Counted from the first letter of the stretch, positions 1 to 9,195 are shown. The stretch: 64,000 nucleotides of DNA from Phormidesmis sp963710175 (GCA_963710175.1 CAVPZC010000001.1:124001-188000), one strand, 5' to 3'. The notes: generated by a model not told the origin, from the letters alone. Program-made: numbers and translations.

Positions 1-76
1 GTTGATATCAACCGCCTTTGATAGGGGCAAACTGAGGCCCTAGAGAATCCGACTGTGGAACCCATAGGATATCGCT

Positions 77-985
77 GTGCTGAAATCGCTGACCAAGACC
101 GATTATCTACTGCATGAAACTCTGCGGGGACTAAAGCGAGGTGGCTGGATGAACTGGGCCGCTATCAGTACGATGACGGTACTGCTTTTTTTGTTTGGAG
201 TGAGCCTGCAAGCCAGCTGGCAAATAGAGGGTTTGCTCAATCAGTTTGGCTCTCAGCTGGTAATTTCTACCTATTTAGATAGCGGTGTAGATGCTAGCAG
301 TCTTTTGGGTCAGGTGCAGCAGCTGCCCGGTGTGGTCACTGTCGAAGCGGTTAGCAAAGAGCAGGCCTGGACACAGCTCACTCAAGATTTGGGCCTGTCG
401 AATGTTTCAAATGCGGTCTCCCAGCTCAATGGCAACCCGCTAGTGGATGAACTCAAGGTAAAGGCGCGGGTGGCAGAGCAGGTGCCTCAGCTGGCTAAGG
501 CTCTGAAAAATATAGCCGGGGTTAGCGACGTGCTCTATGTCAGTGAGGTGGTGCAGCAGCTGCGCGATCTCAATCAGGGGCTGCGCTGGGCTAGCCTGTC
601 GGTGGTGAGCTTGCTGAGCTTGACGGCGATCGCCGTTGTCACCACCACTATTCGACTAATTGCGATCGCCCGTCGCCACGAAATAGAAGTTATGCAGCTA
701 GTCGGGGCCACCCGCAGCTGGATCTATTTGCCCTTTTTACTCCAGGGCGCTGCCTTTGGCCTGGCGGGTGCAGGCGGCTCGTGGGGGCTACTGCTATCCA
801 TTCAAGCAGGGCTCAGATCGCTATTGGCCCATCAGCAGCCTGCTTTTATGAAGTTTTTGATCAGCGGTCTACAGCTCACCGCGCAACAGTGGGTTTTGCT
901 ACCGATTGCCCTCACTTTTTTGGGTGTTGGCATCGGTCTATTCGGCAGCGTTTTAGCGGTTAAAAAAGTAGCTGCCGCCAGATAG
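77..985 (+). CDS. ftsX: Cell division permease-like protein FtsX
   Basis: FtsX is the membrane partner of the ATPase FtsE; together they act at the division site and control septal peptidoglycan hydrolases. The 302-residue protein has the family layout: a short cytoplasmic N-terminus, a first membrane segment at about residues 24-45, an extracytoplasmic domain to about residue 165, and three further membrane segments in the C-terminal half. The motif around IARRHEIEVMQLVGATRSW in the cytoplasmic loop is typical of FtsX. Start is a GTG. ftsE would be expected just to the left; an open frame ending at base 21 (VDINRL then stop) could be its tail but is too short to identify. Confidence 0.93.
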   Translation: MLKSLTKTDYLLHETLRGLKRGGWMNWAAISTMTVLLFLFGVSLQASWQIEGLLNQFGSQLVISTYLDSGVDASSLLGQVQQLPGVVTVEAVSKEQAWTQLTQDLGLSNVSNAVSQLNGNPLVDELKVKARVAEQVPQLAKALKNIAGVSDVLYVSEVVQQLRDLNQGLRWASLSVVSLLSLTAIAVVTTTIRLIAIARRHEIEVMQLVGATRSWIYLPFLLQGAAFGLAGAGGSWGLLLSIQAGLRSLLAHQQPAFMKFLISGLQLTAQQWVLLPIALTFLGVGIGLFGSVLAVKKVAAAR

Positions 986-1037
986 ATCCCAGTCAGATAG
1001 AGCCTAAATCTCATACAGCGTCGCAAAGACAATCCAC

Positions 1038-1088
1038 AAAAAATCCTCTGTCAGCTCGTGTGACCGCACACTCTAACAGAGGATTTTG
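1038..1088. terminator. Bidirectional terminator between ftsX and psaC
   Basis: A perfect 12-bp inverted repeat (AAAATCCTCTGT at 1040-1051 and its complement at 1076-1087) sits between the two convergent genes. On the minus strand it is followed by a run of T, so it should end psaC transcripts; on the plus strand the arm itself ends in four T and may stop ftsX. Confidence 0.8.
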
Positions 1089-1165
1089 ACAAGTATCTAT
1101 ACTCAACCGTCAGCTAGAAAGGCCAGCCGAAACAACCCGCTAAACCAAGAGGGATAATCAGAGCC

Positions 1166-1411
1166 TTAGTAGGCTAGACCCATACTGCGAGTGGTCTCAG
1201 CGCCCAGATAAACACGAATGCTCAAGAAGTCGGTAGGGCAAGCTGTTTCACAGCGCTTGCAGCCCACACAGTCTTCAGTGCGCGGGGAGGAAGCGATTTG
1301 ACCGGCCCGGCAGCCATCCCAGGGCACCATCTCTAGCACATCGGTAGGGCAAGCGCGGACACACTGGGTGCAGCCGATACAGGTATCGTAAATTTTTACT
1401 GAATGAGACAT
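1166..1411 (-). CDS. psaC: Photosystem I iron-sulfur subunit PsaC
   Basis: PsaC carries the terminal electron acceptors FA and FB of photosystem I on the stromal/cytoplasmic side of the thylakoid and passes electrons to ferredoxin or flavodoxin. The 81-residue length is exactly that of the family. Two CxxCxxCxxxCP motifs are present (CIGCTQCVRACP near residue 11 and CVGCKRCETACP near residue 48), each binding a 4Fe-4S cluster. It stands alone between an upstream 350-bp gap and the terminator at 1038-1088, consistent with a monocistronic, strongly expressed gene. Confidence 0.99.
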   Translation of the reverse strand: MSHSVKIYDTCIGCTQCVRACPTDVLEMVPWDGCRAGQIASSPRTEDCVGCKRCETACPTDFLSIRVYLGAETTRSMGLAY

Positions 1412-1765
1412 GAAGTATAGACTCCAAAATTACTATTGCAATATTGCCAGTCGCTAAAGACCAGCCCCGAAGCTGCCCTAGCTGTCAACCGCGAGCAAGG
1501 GTTCTCCAACCCACCAGCAGTTTATCCCGACGACATGAGAGATTTGACAGAGAGAGGGACAAAAATTTATGGAATGTAATATTCTCTAGAGAATTGCGCT
1601 GATTGACCGCTTAAAATGGCCAGATGAGACGACGCAAGGGGGGCACGCTTTCCTATAAGATGATGAAACCTAAATTGAACACTGCTACAGCGCAGCAGCG
1701 ACACGTAGTATCAGTTTGGGTGATTTTTTTGGGCTTTTTGCCGCTGTTCGAAGGTAATTACAGTA
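1412..1765. other. Divergent promoter region psaC / acpP
   Basis: This 354-bp gap separates the divergent psaC and acpP genes and must hold both promoters. It is T-rich close to acpP. I see no convincing conserved regulator site, no RNA gene and no coding frame; promoter positions cannot be fixed by eye. Confidence 0.5.
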
Positions 1766-2005
1766 ATGAGTGACGACATTTTAGGAAAGGTTCAGAAGAT
1801 TGTTTCTGAGCAGCTCGGCGTAGACGAAGCCGAAGTTAAGCCAGAGGCTAACTTCGCCAATGACCTGGGCGCTGATTCGCTTGACACCGTTGAATTAGTA
1901 ATGGCGTTGGAAGAAGAATTTGACATTGAAATTCCCGACGAAGCGGCTGAAAGTATCAGCACCGTGCAGTCGGCTGTTGACTTTATCAAGGCGAAAGCCT
2001 CTTAG
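1766..2005 (+). CDS. acpP: Acyl carrier protein
   Basis: ACP carries growing acyl chains on a 4'-phosphopantetheine arm during fatty acid synthesis in the cytoplasm. The 79-residue acidic protein has the canonical attachment motif GADSLD with the modified serine at residue 38, followed by the conserved helix VELVMALEEEFD. Length and sequence are textbook. fabF lies 190 bp downstream on the same strand, the usual cyanobacterial acpP-fabF pairing. Confidence 0.98.
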   Translation: MSDDILGKVQKIVSEQLGVDEAEVKPEANFANDLGADSLDTVELVMALEEEFDIEIPDEAAESISTVQSAVDFIKAKAS

Positions 2006-2195
2006 CCCCGGCTTGCTGACTGGAATCCGCTGGCTGGGCTTATTGCCGTCAGGTCACAGCGGTCGAAAGTCAGCGGTCAAAAACCAGCCGCACTTTGTTA
2101 GCTTTACCCAATTTTGAGTTGATCGAGTGGGCTTTTGGCCTTCTGGTTTTGTCTGATGAATTGACAAGCCGCAGCCCCTCGTTGTCATTAGAACT

Positions 2196-3452
2196 ATGGC
2201 TAATCTAGAAAAAAAGCGTGTTGTAATTACTGGTATGGGTGCCGTAACGCCCATTGGCAATACCCTGGAGGACTACTGGCAGGGGTTGATCAGCGGTCGG
2301 AACGGCATTGGTAGAATTACAGCATTTGACCCGTCACAGCACGGTAGCCAAATTGCTGGCGAAGTCAAGGGATTTGACCCTTTGGACTATATGGACCGTA
2401 AGGATGCGAAGCGGGCGGCGCGGTTTGCTCATTTTGCGATCGCTGCCAGCAAGCAAGCGCTAGCCGATGCCAAGCTAGCGATTACCGACCTCAACGCTGA
2501 GCAAATTGGTGTGATGATCGGCACGGGTGTCGGCGGCATTCAGGTAATGGAAGACCAGCAGGAAATCTATCTCACCCGTGGCCCAAGTCGCTGTAGCCCG
2601 TTCATGGTGCCGATGATGATTGCGAATATGGCCGCTGGGCTGACGGCCATTCAAACTGGTGCAAAAGGGCCAAACTCCTGCCCGGTGACGGCTTGTGCCG
2701 CCGGTTCTAATGCGATTGGCGATGCCTTTCGGCTGGTGCAAAACGGCTACGCTCAGGCGATGATTTGTGGTGGCACCGAGTCGGCAGTGACGCCGCTGAC
2801 GTTTGCAGGCTTTTCGTCGGCGCGGGCGATGTCTACTCGCAATGACGATCCGACCCGTGCGAGTCGTCCGTTTGATCGCGATCGCGATGGCTTCGTGCTC
2901 GGTGAAGGCAGCGGTATTCTGATTTTGGAAGACCTCGACCACGCTTTGAGCCGGGGCGCTCGCATCTACGCTGAGATAGTCGGCTATGGCATGAGCTGCG
3001 ATGCTTACCACATGACCAGTCTGGCTCCGGGCGGCGAAGGAGCTACCCGCGCTATTCGACTAGCCTTAAAAGACGGTGGCCTTTCGCCAACAGACGTTAG
3101 CTACGTCAACGCCCACGGGACCAGCACCCCAGTTAACGACCCTAACGAAACCGCTGCGATTAAGACTGTTTTGGGTGACCACGCTTATAGCATTACCGTT
3201 AGCTCGACCAAGAGCATGACCGGTCATTTACTCGGCGGCTCTGGCGGCATCGAAGGCGTCGCGGCAGCTATGGCCGTCGCCAACGACAAAGTGCCGCCGA
3301 CTATCAATTTGGTCAATCCCGACCCGGCCTGCGATCTGGACTATGTGGCTGATAAGAGTCGCAATCAGACGGTCAATGTCGCGCTGTCCAACTCGTTCGG
3401 ATTTGGCGGTCACAACGTCACGTTAGCCTTTAAGAAGTACGCTGAAGAATGA
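2196..3452 (+). CDS. fabF: Beta-ketoacyl-ACP synthase II
   Basis: FabF condenses malonyl-ACP with acyl-ACP in fatty acid elongation. The 418-residue protein has the thiolase-fold active site: the nucleophilic cysteine in TACAAGSNAIGDAF (C167), the first histidine in NAHGTSTPVND (about residue 306) and the lysine/histidine pair in KSMTGHLLGGSGG (about residue 338-343). Length matches the family. It follows acpP, its direct substrate carrier, and precedes transketolase on the same strand. Confidence 0.97.
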   Translation: MANLEKKRVVITGMGAVTPIGNTLEDYWQGLISGRNGIGRITAFDPSQHGSQIAGEVKGFDPLDYMDRKDAKRAARFAHFAIAASKQALADAKLAITDLNAEQIGVMIGTGVGGIQVMEDQQEIYLTRGPSRCSPFMVPMMIANMAAGLTAIQTGAKGPNSCPVTACAAGSNAIGDAFRLVQNGYAQAMICGGTESAVTPLTFAGFSSARAMSTRNDDPTRASRPFDRDRDGFVLGEGSGILILEDLDHALSRGARIYAEIVGYGMSCDAYHMTSLAPGGEGATRAIRLALKDGGLSPTDVSYVNAHGTSTPVNDPNETAAIKTVLGDHAYSITVSSTKSMTGHLLGGSGGIEGVAAAMAVANDKVPPTINLVNPDPACDLDYVADKSRNQTVNVALSNSFGFGGHNVTLAFKKYAEE

Positions 3453-3572
3453 GCTGTTAGGCCGATCAGTCGCGTCTGAAGATGTGACTGATTCGTCAGT
3501 ATAATGGCCTCATTGCCTGAGAGTTTTATAACCCGCTCTTACCTCCCGTCGTTCACCCACAAGAAACCCACT

Positions 3573-5579
3573 ATGGCTGTCGCAACTCAATCGCTCGAAA
3601 CGCTGTGTATCAATTCCATTAGATTTTTGGCTATTGACGCTGTGAATACGGCAAAGTCGGGGCATCCCGGTCTGCCGATGGGCGCTGCGCCGATGTCTTT
3701 TGTGCTGTGGGATAAGTTTATTCGCCACAATCCGAAGAATCCGAAGTGGTTTAACCGCGATCGCTTTGTCCTCTCAGCGGGCCACGGCTGCATGTTGCAG
3801 TACGCCATGCTATACCTCACGGGCTATGACAGCGTCAGCATTGACGACATCAAGCAGTTCCGTCAGTGGGGTTCTACCACACCTGGTCACCCTGAGAACT
3901 TTGAGACTGCCGGTATTGAGGTGACAACTGGCCCTCTGGGTCAGGGCGTTTGTAACGCGGTCGGGTTGGCGATAGCTGAAGCGCATTTGGCCGCTAAGTT
4001 CAACAAGCCTGACTGCACGGTGGTCGATCACTACACCTACACCATTATGGGCGACGGCTGTAATATGGAGGGCATTTCGGGTGAGGCTTGCTCTTTGGCC
4101 GGTCATCTGGGCCTCGGTAAGCTGATTGCCCTGTACGACGACAACCATATTTCAATTGATGGTTCTACAGACATTGCCTTTACTGAAGATGTGAGCAAGC
4201 GCTTTGAGGCGTATGGCTGGCATGTGCTGCATGTGGAAGATGGCAATAGTGATTTGAAAGGGATTGAAGAGGCGATCGCTGAAGCCAAAAAGGTCACCGA
4301 TAAGCCCACCATGATCAAGGTGACGACCACCATCGGCTATGGCTCGCCGAATCGGGCAGGTACTGGCGGCATTCACGGCGCTATGCTCGGCGACGATGAG
4401 ACCATTGCCACTCGCGAAAACCTGGACTGGAAGTACGACTTCTTTGAAATTCCTGAAGATGCGCTCAGCCGCTATCGTCAGGCGGTTGACAAAGGCGCTG
4501 AAGCCGAAGCCGACTGGGAGAAGACCCTGTCGACCTACCGCAGCAAGTATGCGAAAGAAGCGGCTGAGTTTGAGCGAATGATTTCTGGTAAACTGCCTGA
4601 CGGCTGGGAAGACGCGCTGCCGACCTACACACCCGAAGACAAAGCACTGGCCACTCGCAAGAATTCGGAAGCAACGCTGAACGCTCTGGCTCCTGCCCTG
4701 CCTGAACTAATCGGCGGTTCTGCTGACCTGACTCACTCCAACCTGACCGAGCTGAAAATTTCCGGCGACTACCAAAAAGGCGCTTACGAAAATCGCAACA
4801 TTCACTTCGGTGTGCGCGAGCACGGCATGGGCGCAATCTGTAACGGCATTGCCCTGCACGGCGGCGGTCTGATTCCTTACTGCGCGACTTTCCTGGTCTT
4901 TACCGACTACATGCGCGGGGCGATTCGCCTCTCGGCTCTGTCTGAAGCAGGCGTTGTGTATGTAATGACGCACGACTCGATTGGCCTGGGTGAAGACGGC
5001 CCCACCCACCAGCCGGTAGAAACGGTTGCCTCTCTGCGCGCCATTCCCAACCTGTACGTGATCCGTCCTGCCGACGGCAACGAGACCTCCGGCGCATACA
5101 AAATTGCCATCCAAAAGCGTAATGCCCCCACGCTGATGTGCTTTTCTCGTCAGGGACTGCGCAACCTCCCCGGTTCTTCCATCGACGCGGTTGCCAAAGG
5201 TGCATACATCATGTCTGATTCAGACGGCACACCCGACCTGATCATGATTGCGACTGGCAGTGAAGTGCAGCTTTGCGAAGATGCGGCTGAAAAGCTGCGC
5301 GGGGACGGCAAAAAAGTTCGTGTAGTTTCTATGCCTTGCTGGAAGCTGTACGAAGAGCAAGACGCAGCTTACAAAGAGTCTGTGCTACCTAAGTCTGTGA
5401 AGAAGCGCCTGGTGGTTGAAGCTATGAGTAGCTTTGGCTGGGCTAAATACTACGGCGACGAAGGCGACATGATCAGCGTCGATACCTTCGGGGCTTCTGC
5501 TCCGGGCGGCGTGGTTATGGAGAAGTTTGGCTACACCATCGATAACGTGGTGTCTCGGGCGAATGCGCTGCTGAGCTAG
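3573..5579 (+). CDS. tktA: Transketolase
   Basis: Transketolase moves two-carbon ketol units between sugar phosphates in the Calvin-Benson cycle and pentose phosphate pathway, using thiamine diphosphate. The thiamine motif beginning GDGCNMEG and ending ALYDDN is present near residues 155-190, as are the family signatures GHPGLPMGAAP near the N-terminus and FGVREHGMGAI in the pyrimidine domain. The open frame extends upstream to 3504, but I place the start at the ATG at 3573 (MAVATQS), giving 668 residues, the usual cyanobacterial length; the extra 23 upstream residues do not look conserved. Confidence 0.96.
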   Translation: MAVATQSLETLCINSIRFLAIDAVNTAKSGHPGLPMGAAPMSFVLWDKFIRHNPKNPKWFNRDRFVLSAGHGCMLQYAMLYLTGYDSVSIDDIKQFRQWGSTTPGHPENFETAGIEVTTGPLGQGVCNAVGLAIAEAHLAAKFNKPDCTVVDHYTYTIMGDGCNMEGISGEACSLAGHLGLGKLIALYDDNHISIDGSTDIAFTEDVSKRFEAYGWHVLHVEDGNSDLKGIEEAIAEAKKVTDKPTMIKVTTTIGYGSPNRAGTGGIHGAMLGDDETIATRENLDWKYDFFEIPEDALSRYRQAVDKGAEAEADWEKTLSTYRSKYAKEAAEFERMISGKLPDGWEDALPTYTPEDKALATRKNSEATLNALAPALPELIGGSADLTHSNLTELKISGDYQKGAYENRNIHFGVREHGMGAICNGIALHGGGLIPYCATFLVFTDYMRGAIRLSALSEAGVVYVMTHDSIGLGEDGPTHQPVETVASLRAIPNLYVIRPADGNETSGAYKIAIQKRNAPTLMCFSRQGLRNLPGSSIDAVAKGAYIMSDSDGTPDLIMIATGSEVQLCEDAAEKLRGDGKKVRVVSMPCWKLYEEQDAAYKESVLPKSVKKRLVVEAMSSFGWAKYYGDEGDMISVDTFGASAPGGVVMEKFGYTIDNVVSRANALLS

Positions 5580-5608
5580 TTGCTTCGGGTAGCTGCATGG
5601 CTACAGGG

Positions 5609-5650
5609 AAGCCCCTATCAGTCCTGTGCTGGTAGGGGCTTTCTGTCTTT
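5609..5650 (+). terminator. Rho-independent terminator of transketolase
   Basis: An 8-bp inverted repeat (AGCCCCTA at 5610-5617, TAGGGGCT at 5633-5640) is followed by the T-rich stretch TTCTGTCTTT, 30 bp after the transketolase stop. Confidence 0.8.
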
Positions 5651-5679
5651 CTAGTTGTTTACTGTAAATGTGATCCTAT

Positions 5680-6114
5680 TCAGGCAGCTGCGCCTGCATC
5701 GTCAGAGGAATTCGACTCCTGAGCAGATATGTATTCAAGCGTTGCAGTGGTGATCAGACCAGATCGACTTTCACCGTGGCGGCTAGCAAAATTATCGATT
5801 TGACTGAGGATGCGCTCGGGAATCGTGATGTTAACGCGACGAGATTTTCCTGATAGCTTCGACAAATCAACATCGACTAACGCCCAGATGCCATCCGCGA
5901 AATCAGGATTTCCTCTATGCGTTTCGATAGCGGCAGGGGAGGGAATCTTCTCTTCGTCGATCAGTAATCCCTCGATGTGGCACTCGATAGCTTCAACCGT
6001 ACTCTTGAGGGCATCGTCTAGCGACGCTCCTGCCGAAAAGCAGCCAGGCAAATCAGGAACGGTTACCCCATAGTCACGATCAGGGTCTTTATGAATAACA
6101 ACTGGATAGCGCAT
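5680..6114 (-). CDS. hicB: HicB-family antitoxin
   Basis: HicB binds and neutralises the HicA mRNA-cleaving toxin and usually represses the operon. The N-terminal half is the partly degraded RNase-H-like HicB fold, with the signature DRDYGVTVPDLPGCFSAG followed by the SLDDAL helix. The C-terminal part from about residue 95 (RRVNITIPERILSQIDNFA) looks like a ribbon-helix-helix DNA-binding segment. Length is 144 residues. It lies 13 bp downstream of hicA on the minus strand, so the pair is surely co-transcribed. I infer autoregulation from the DNA-binding tail. Confidence 0.92.
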   Translation of the reverse strand: MRYPVVIHKDPDRDYGVTVPDLPGCFSAGASLDDALKSTVEAIECHIEGLLIDEEKIPSPAAIETHRGNPDFADGIWALVDVDLSKLSGKSRRVNITIPERILSQIDNFASRHGESRSGLITTATLEYISAQESNSSDDAGAAA

Positions 6115-6127
6115 CTCTTTTGGTTTC

Positions 6128-6322
6128 CTAACTTATGGGCCATTGCCAACCCGCTTGCCTTGCAATACTCTTCACAGTTCCAATCGGCAGGTCTTTTTTG
6201 GGATGAGGAACCGTGACACGGCCCTCTTTTGCTGGGTGCTTAAACTGCTGATGGCTGCCTTTGGTATTGACTAAAACCCAACCTTCGCGCTTGAGCCTGG
6301 ATATAATCTGTCGACTGGTCAT
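6128..6322 (-). CDS. hicA: HicA-family mRNA interferase toxin
   Basis: HicA toxins are small double-stranded-RNA-binding-fold proteins that cleave mRNA and tmRNA. This 64-residue protein has the complete family pattern: the basic N-terminal helix, the catalytic histidine in TKGSHQQFKHP (about residue 24), the strand RVTVPHPKKDLPIGT and the last helix VKSIARQAGW. It precedes hicB in the operon. No key residue is missing, so this module looks intact, unlike the remnant at 11.1 kb. Confidence 0.93.
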   Translation of the reverse strand: MTSRQIISRLKREGWVLVNTKGSHQQFKHPAKEGRVTVPHPKKDLPIGTVKSIARQAGWQWPIS

Positions 6323-6528
6323 ACTATCAGCCTATACACACTATACACATTAGATCTCGATATTTTCAGCAGTGGTGTATCCCATTTTGTTTTAGGGCTA
6401 CCGCGAATCTGTTTCAGATTTGGTAACTGAAGCAGCGCGAGTTGAGATAGAAGATAGCCTGTGAATGATCACCTAAAGCCGTGTCTGAGAACGTTTTGTC
6501 GCGTCACCGGATTTTATAGCTCCCTTCT

Positions 6529-7305
6529 ATGAGAAAGAAACGCTTCATTTGCCCGATCATTGGTGTTATCTCAGCCGTAGGCGTGAGCTGTGGGCGCGTA
6601 GAGAAACCAATCCAAGAGGTGGCTGACCGTGAGGCGGTTGCTGAATTGCAGGACGAAGATACCCGCTATTTTGAGGAAGATCTTTACGTCACCAGCTCAG
6701 GAGAAAACCTTCCTATCAATGCCATTCGAGCAGAGCTGCTGTGCACTGGCCTCCCCAATAACTTCCGACAGATTGCTGAAAGAGCAGATGCGATCGCCAT
6801 CGGCAAACCTCTAGAATCTCTAGAACGAAGCGAGATCAAAGTACATGACGATATTACGAGATACGAATTTTCTGTCTCTGACTTTGCGATAGAGACGGTG
6901 CTAAAAGGCAGCTTTCAAGACGGCGATGTTATTCGGTTAGGTCAAGACGTCGCTATTCTCGACGATGAGATTTACCGGTTGCCGGTCGGTCATGAGGATT
7001 GGAATGAGCGATCGCTGGTACTCAGCACACCCAACAACTACCGCCCCGTTAAGCCAGGCTCAAAGTACATTCTTTTTCTGTCCAAAAGAACCGACGCAGG
7101 TACTGACATTTACTTTCCGCTTTACTATGCCCTGGGCAGATTTAACGTCGATGGAACAGACGAACTCAACTATGAGCCTTACGTTGAGATGCCCGTGCAG
7201 CTAAAAATCCGAGACCATGCAATAGAGCTATACCGCGCAGCCACTCAAGACCCAGGTCAAAATCCGCTGTCTCGAATCATTGAGCAATCTGACGCTGCTT
7301 TCTGA
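6529..7305 (+). CDS. Hypothetical secreted or lipid-anchored protein
   Basis: I do not recognise this 258-residue protein. It begins with a basic, hydrophobic leader ending in VSCG near residues 19-22, which could be a lipobox (C21) or a simple signal peptide. The middle (about residues 80-190) reads like an extracytoplasmic beta-rich domain with the phrases ADAIAIGKP, LKGSFQDGDVIRLGQ and SKYILFLSK. That resembles small exported domains in which a compound or metal efflux cost is not implied; function is unknown. It contains two HIP1 palindromes, so it is not obviously foreign. Its neighbours give no functional clue. Confidence 0.65.
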   Translation: MRKKRFICPIIGVISAVGVSCGRVEKPIQEVADREAVAELQDEDTRYFEEDLYVTSSGENLPINAIRAELLCTGLPNNFRQIAERADAIAIGKPLESLERSEIKVHDDITRYEFSVSDFAIETVLKGSFQDGDVIRLGQDVAILDDEIYRLPVGHEDWNERSLVLSTPNNYRPVKPGSKYILFLSKRTDAGTDIYFPLYYALGRFNVDGTDELNYEPYVEMPVQLKIRDHAIELYRAATQDPGQNPLSRIIEQSDAAF

Positions 7306-7322
7306 AGAATGGATGCCTTTCA

Positions 7323-7553
7323 CTAAAGCCTATTTTCCTCAAAAGGCTCATCCTCGTCACTTTTGATTACCCAGAACTGCTGAAACCAGGTGATCAGCAT
7401 GGCGATCGCCACCACTCCGCCCAATACCCAAGCCACCCCTCGAAAATCAGTTGCCACCAGCAGCAAAAAATAGCCCACCCCAGTACTGCCCAGCAAAACG
7501 ATAGTTTGCCAGCGGCGCAGCGCCTGAGTCCACAGCAACTGCCTTTGCTTCAC
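7323..7553 (-). CDS. Small two-helix membrane protein, uncharacterised
   Basis: This 76-residue protein has a basic N-terminus and two membrane segments (about residues 17-34 and 39-58) followed by an acidic cytoplasmic-looking tail rich in D and E. It is convergent with the preceding secreted-protein gene (18-bp gap) and divergent from the flavoprotein gene at 7652. No family is recognised; HIP1 sites inside suggest a resident gene. Confidence 0.6.
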   Translation of the reverse strand: MKQRQLLWTQALRRWQTIVLLGSTGVGYFLLLVATDFRGVAWVLGGVVAIAMLITWFQQFWVIKSDEDEPFEENRL

Positions 7554-7651
7554 GGCTTGTTCTCCCTTAAACGCAGGTCACATTAACGAGGCCATTCAAA
7601 GGATAAACTTGTAGCTAGCTTTTGCGGCCTTAACAACAGGGATTCTTAAAT

Positions 7652-8788
7652 ATGTCACCATACGACTGCATTATTGTCGGCGCGGGGCCAGCGGGGGCAA
7701 GTGCAGCCTACCATTTAAGCAAGCGGGGCCATCGGGTGCTGCTGCTTGAAAAATCCTCGTTACCTCGTTACAAACCCTGTGGTGGCGGTGTTTCTCCCCA
7801 AATCGCAGAATGGTTTGACTTTGACTTTGAGCCGGTGATTTCGCAAAAGGTGACTCGCGCCCGGTATACCTGGAAGCTTGGAGATGCGGTAGAAACTGAC
7901 TTGAGCTTGCCAATCTGGATGGTGCGTCGCAATGAGTTTGACCACTATATTGTGCAGCAGGCCCAAGGTAAAGGAGCGGTTCTGCAAGACGATACAAAGG
8001 TAACTGGAATTGCTTTTGACAAGACCTGCTGGCAGGTGACAACCAGCCGTAATGAGACGCTAACCGGCAAATATCTGATCGCTGCCGATGGTGCAAGAGG
8101 CCCGATGGCCAAGTGGCTCGGGTTTAAAGAACGCAAGACAAGCATTGCGGGCGCGATTGAGATTGAGCCGAAGGTGACGGTAGAGAATGGTCACGTTGTG
8201 CATTTTGAGTTTGGTCTGCTGAAGAATGGCTACGTGTGGAATTTTCCCAAGGCCGACGGCTACTCGATTGGCAGCGGCGCTTTTTGTACAAACCAGCGCA
8301 AGGGTGGCGATTTGGTGCAGCCGATGGTGGACTATGCGGCTTCGTTTGGGGTGGATGGCGATCGCACCCAAAAACACGGCCACCCGGTATGCCTGTGGAA
8401 CGGCGACCAAACCCTGCACACCCAAAATGCGCTGCTCGCTGGAGAAGCCGCCTGCATCGTCGATCCCTTTACTGCCGAAGGCATTCGCCCCTCTATTTTC
8501 ACCGGCATCAAAGCGGCTGAGGCCGTTGACCTGGCGCTAGCGGGCGACTCAGACGCTCTAGCAAACTATAGCCGCGTCATTGCCGACGAGTTAGGAAGTG
8601 AAATGCGCCTGGCATCACGGCTGGCAAAGGCATTTTACACCGCTCCTAAACTGGGCTATCGCACAATCATCAAGCAGCCTTCGGCGACGCGAGCGATGGT
8701 GAAGATATTTACGGGCGAGCTGAAGTACGCCGATATGGTGCAAAAGGCATTGCGGCGGCTGAGTGGGGGATTGTTGGCGAGGTCATAG
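7652..8788 (+). CDS. Geranylgeranyl reductase family flavoprotein
   Basis: FAD-dependent reductase of the family that reduces isoprenoid chains. The dinucleotide-binding motif IVGAGPAGASAAYHLSKRG opens the protein, followed by the substrate-pocket motif YKPCGGGVSP and the second FAD motif AGEAACIVDPFTAEGIRPS near residue 270. At 378 residues it is shorter than the main cyanobacterial chlorophyll reductase ChlP (about 405), so I regard it as a paralogous oxidoreductase, not ChlP itself. The true substrate cannot be read from the sequence. Start is an ATG; the gene stands alone. Confidence 0.85.
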   Translation: MSPYDCIIVGAGPAGASAAYHLSKRGHRVLLLEKSSLPRYKPCGGGVSPQIAEWFDFDFEPVISQKVTRARYTWKLGDAVETDLSLPIWMVRRNEFDHYIVQQAQGKGAVLQDDTKVTGIAFDKTCWQVTTSRNETLTGKYLIAADGARGPMAKWLGFKERKTSIAGAIEIEPKVTVENGHVVHFEFGLLKNGYVWNFPKADGYSIGSGAFCTNQRKGGDLVQPMVDYAASFGVDGDRTQKHGHPVCLWNGDQTLHTQNALLAGEAACIVDPFTAEGIRPSIFTGIKAAEAVDLALAGDSDALANYSRVIADELGSEMRLASRLAKAFYTAPKLGYRTIIKQPSATRAMVKIFTGELKYADMVQKALRRLSGGLLARS

Positions 8789-8840
8789 TGAGAATTTAGC
8801 TCAGGCGATCGCCTCCCTTCCCCCAGCTTTTAACCCTTCC

Positions 8841-9119
8841 CTAAACCAACTTCCGCAGCAGACTCACGGCCTCCCCTCGCGCTGGCGTAATCACTAGCGG
8901 CTCCTCAACCGTCACCACTGGGCTCCAGAGCACTGCCTCCGCATAGTGCAGCGAATGTAGCAAATGAATCGTCTGCCGAATCGCTCCGGCCTGGCCTAGC
9001 AAAATATGCCGAATCGTTTCACCGGGCACGCCCTCATTAGCCGTTAGCTGCGGCAGTGGGGAAAGGTCAAGAGTAGGCCGCTCAAACGACGGCCCAGTGA
9101 GGAAAGTAGAAGGTTTCAT
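8841..9119 (-). CDS. Small conserved hypothetical protein behind a structured leader
   Basis: The frame is open from 9176, but the ATG at 9119 (MKPSTFLTGP) has a good ribosome site (TTTGGAGA ending about 6 bp upstream) and gives a 92-residue soluble protein, so I choose it. The sequence contains alternating helix segments (VPGETIRHILLGQAGAIRQ) and ends ITPARGEAVSLLRKL. I recognise no named domain; it looks like a cyanobacterial conserved hypothetical. The interest lies in the upstream hairpin-terminator and the long folded leader, which suggest transcription attenuation. Confidence 0.6.
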   Translation of the reverse strand: MKPSTFLTGPSFERPTLDLSPLPQLTANEGVPGETIRHILLGQAGAIRQTIHLLHSLHYAEAVLWSPVVTVEEPLVITPARGEAVSLLRKLV

Positions 9120-9149
9120 GGTTTTCTCCAAAGAAGTTGTAAGAGGAAA

Positions 9150-9195
9150 CCACGAAAAATAAAGCCGCTCCAACACACAAAAAGTCGGGGCGGCT
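9150..9195 (-). terminator. Candidate attenuator terminator before the 92-residue gene
   Basis: Read on the minus strand, arms at 9187-9195 and 9163-9171 pair over nine positions with one C/A mismatch and are followed at once by TTATTTTT. The hairpin ends about 30 bp before the start codon of the gene at 8841-9119, the position expected for an attenuator, not for an upstream gene's terminator, since no minus-strand gene lies upstream within 400 bp. Confidence 0.5.

Noticed and set aside
7652..8788. Calling the flavoprotein ChlP
   Set aside because: It is clearly in the geranylgeranyl reductase family, but shorter than ChlP and less similar than a true orthologue would be.
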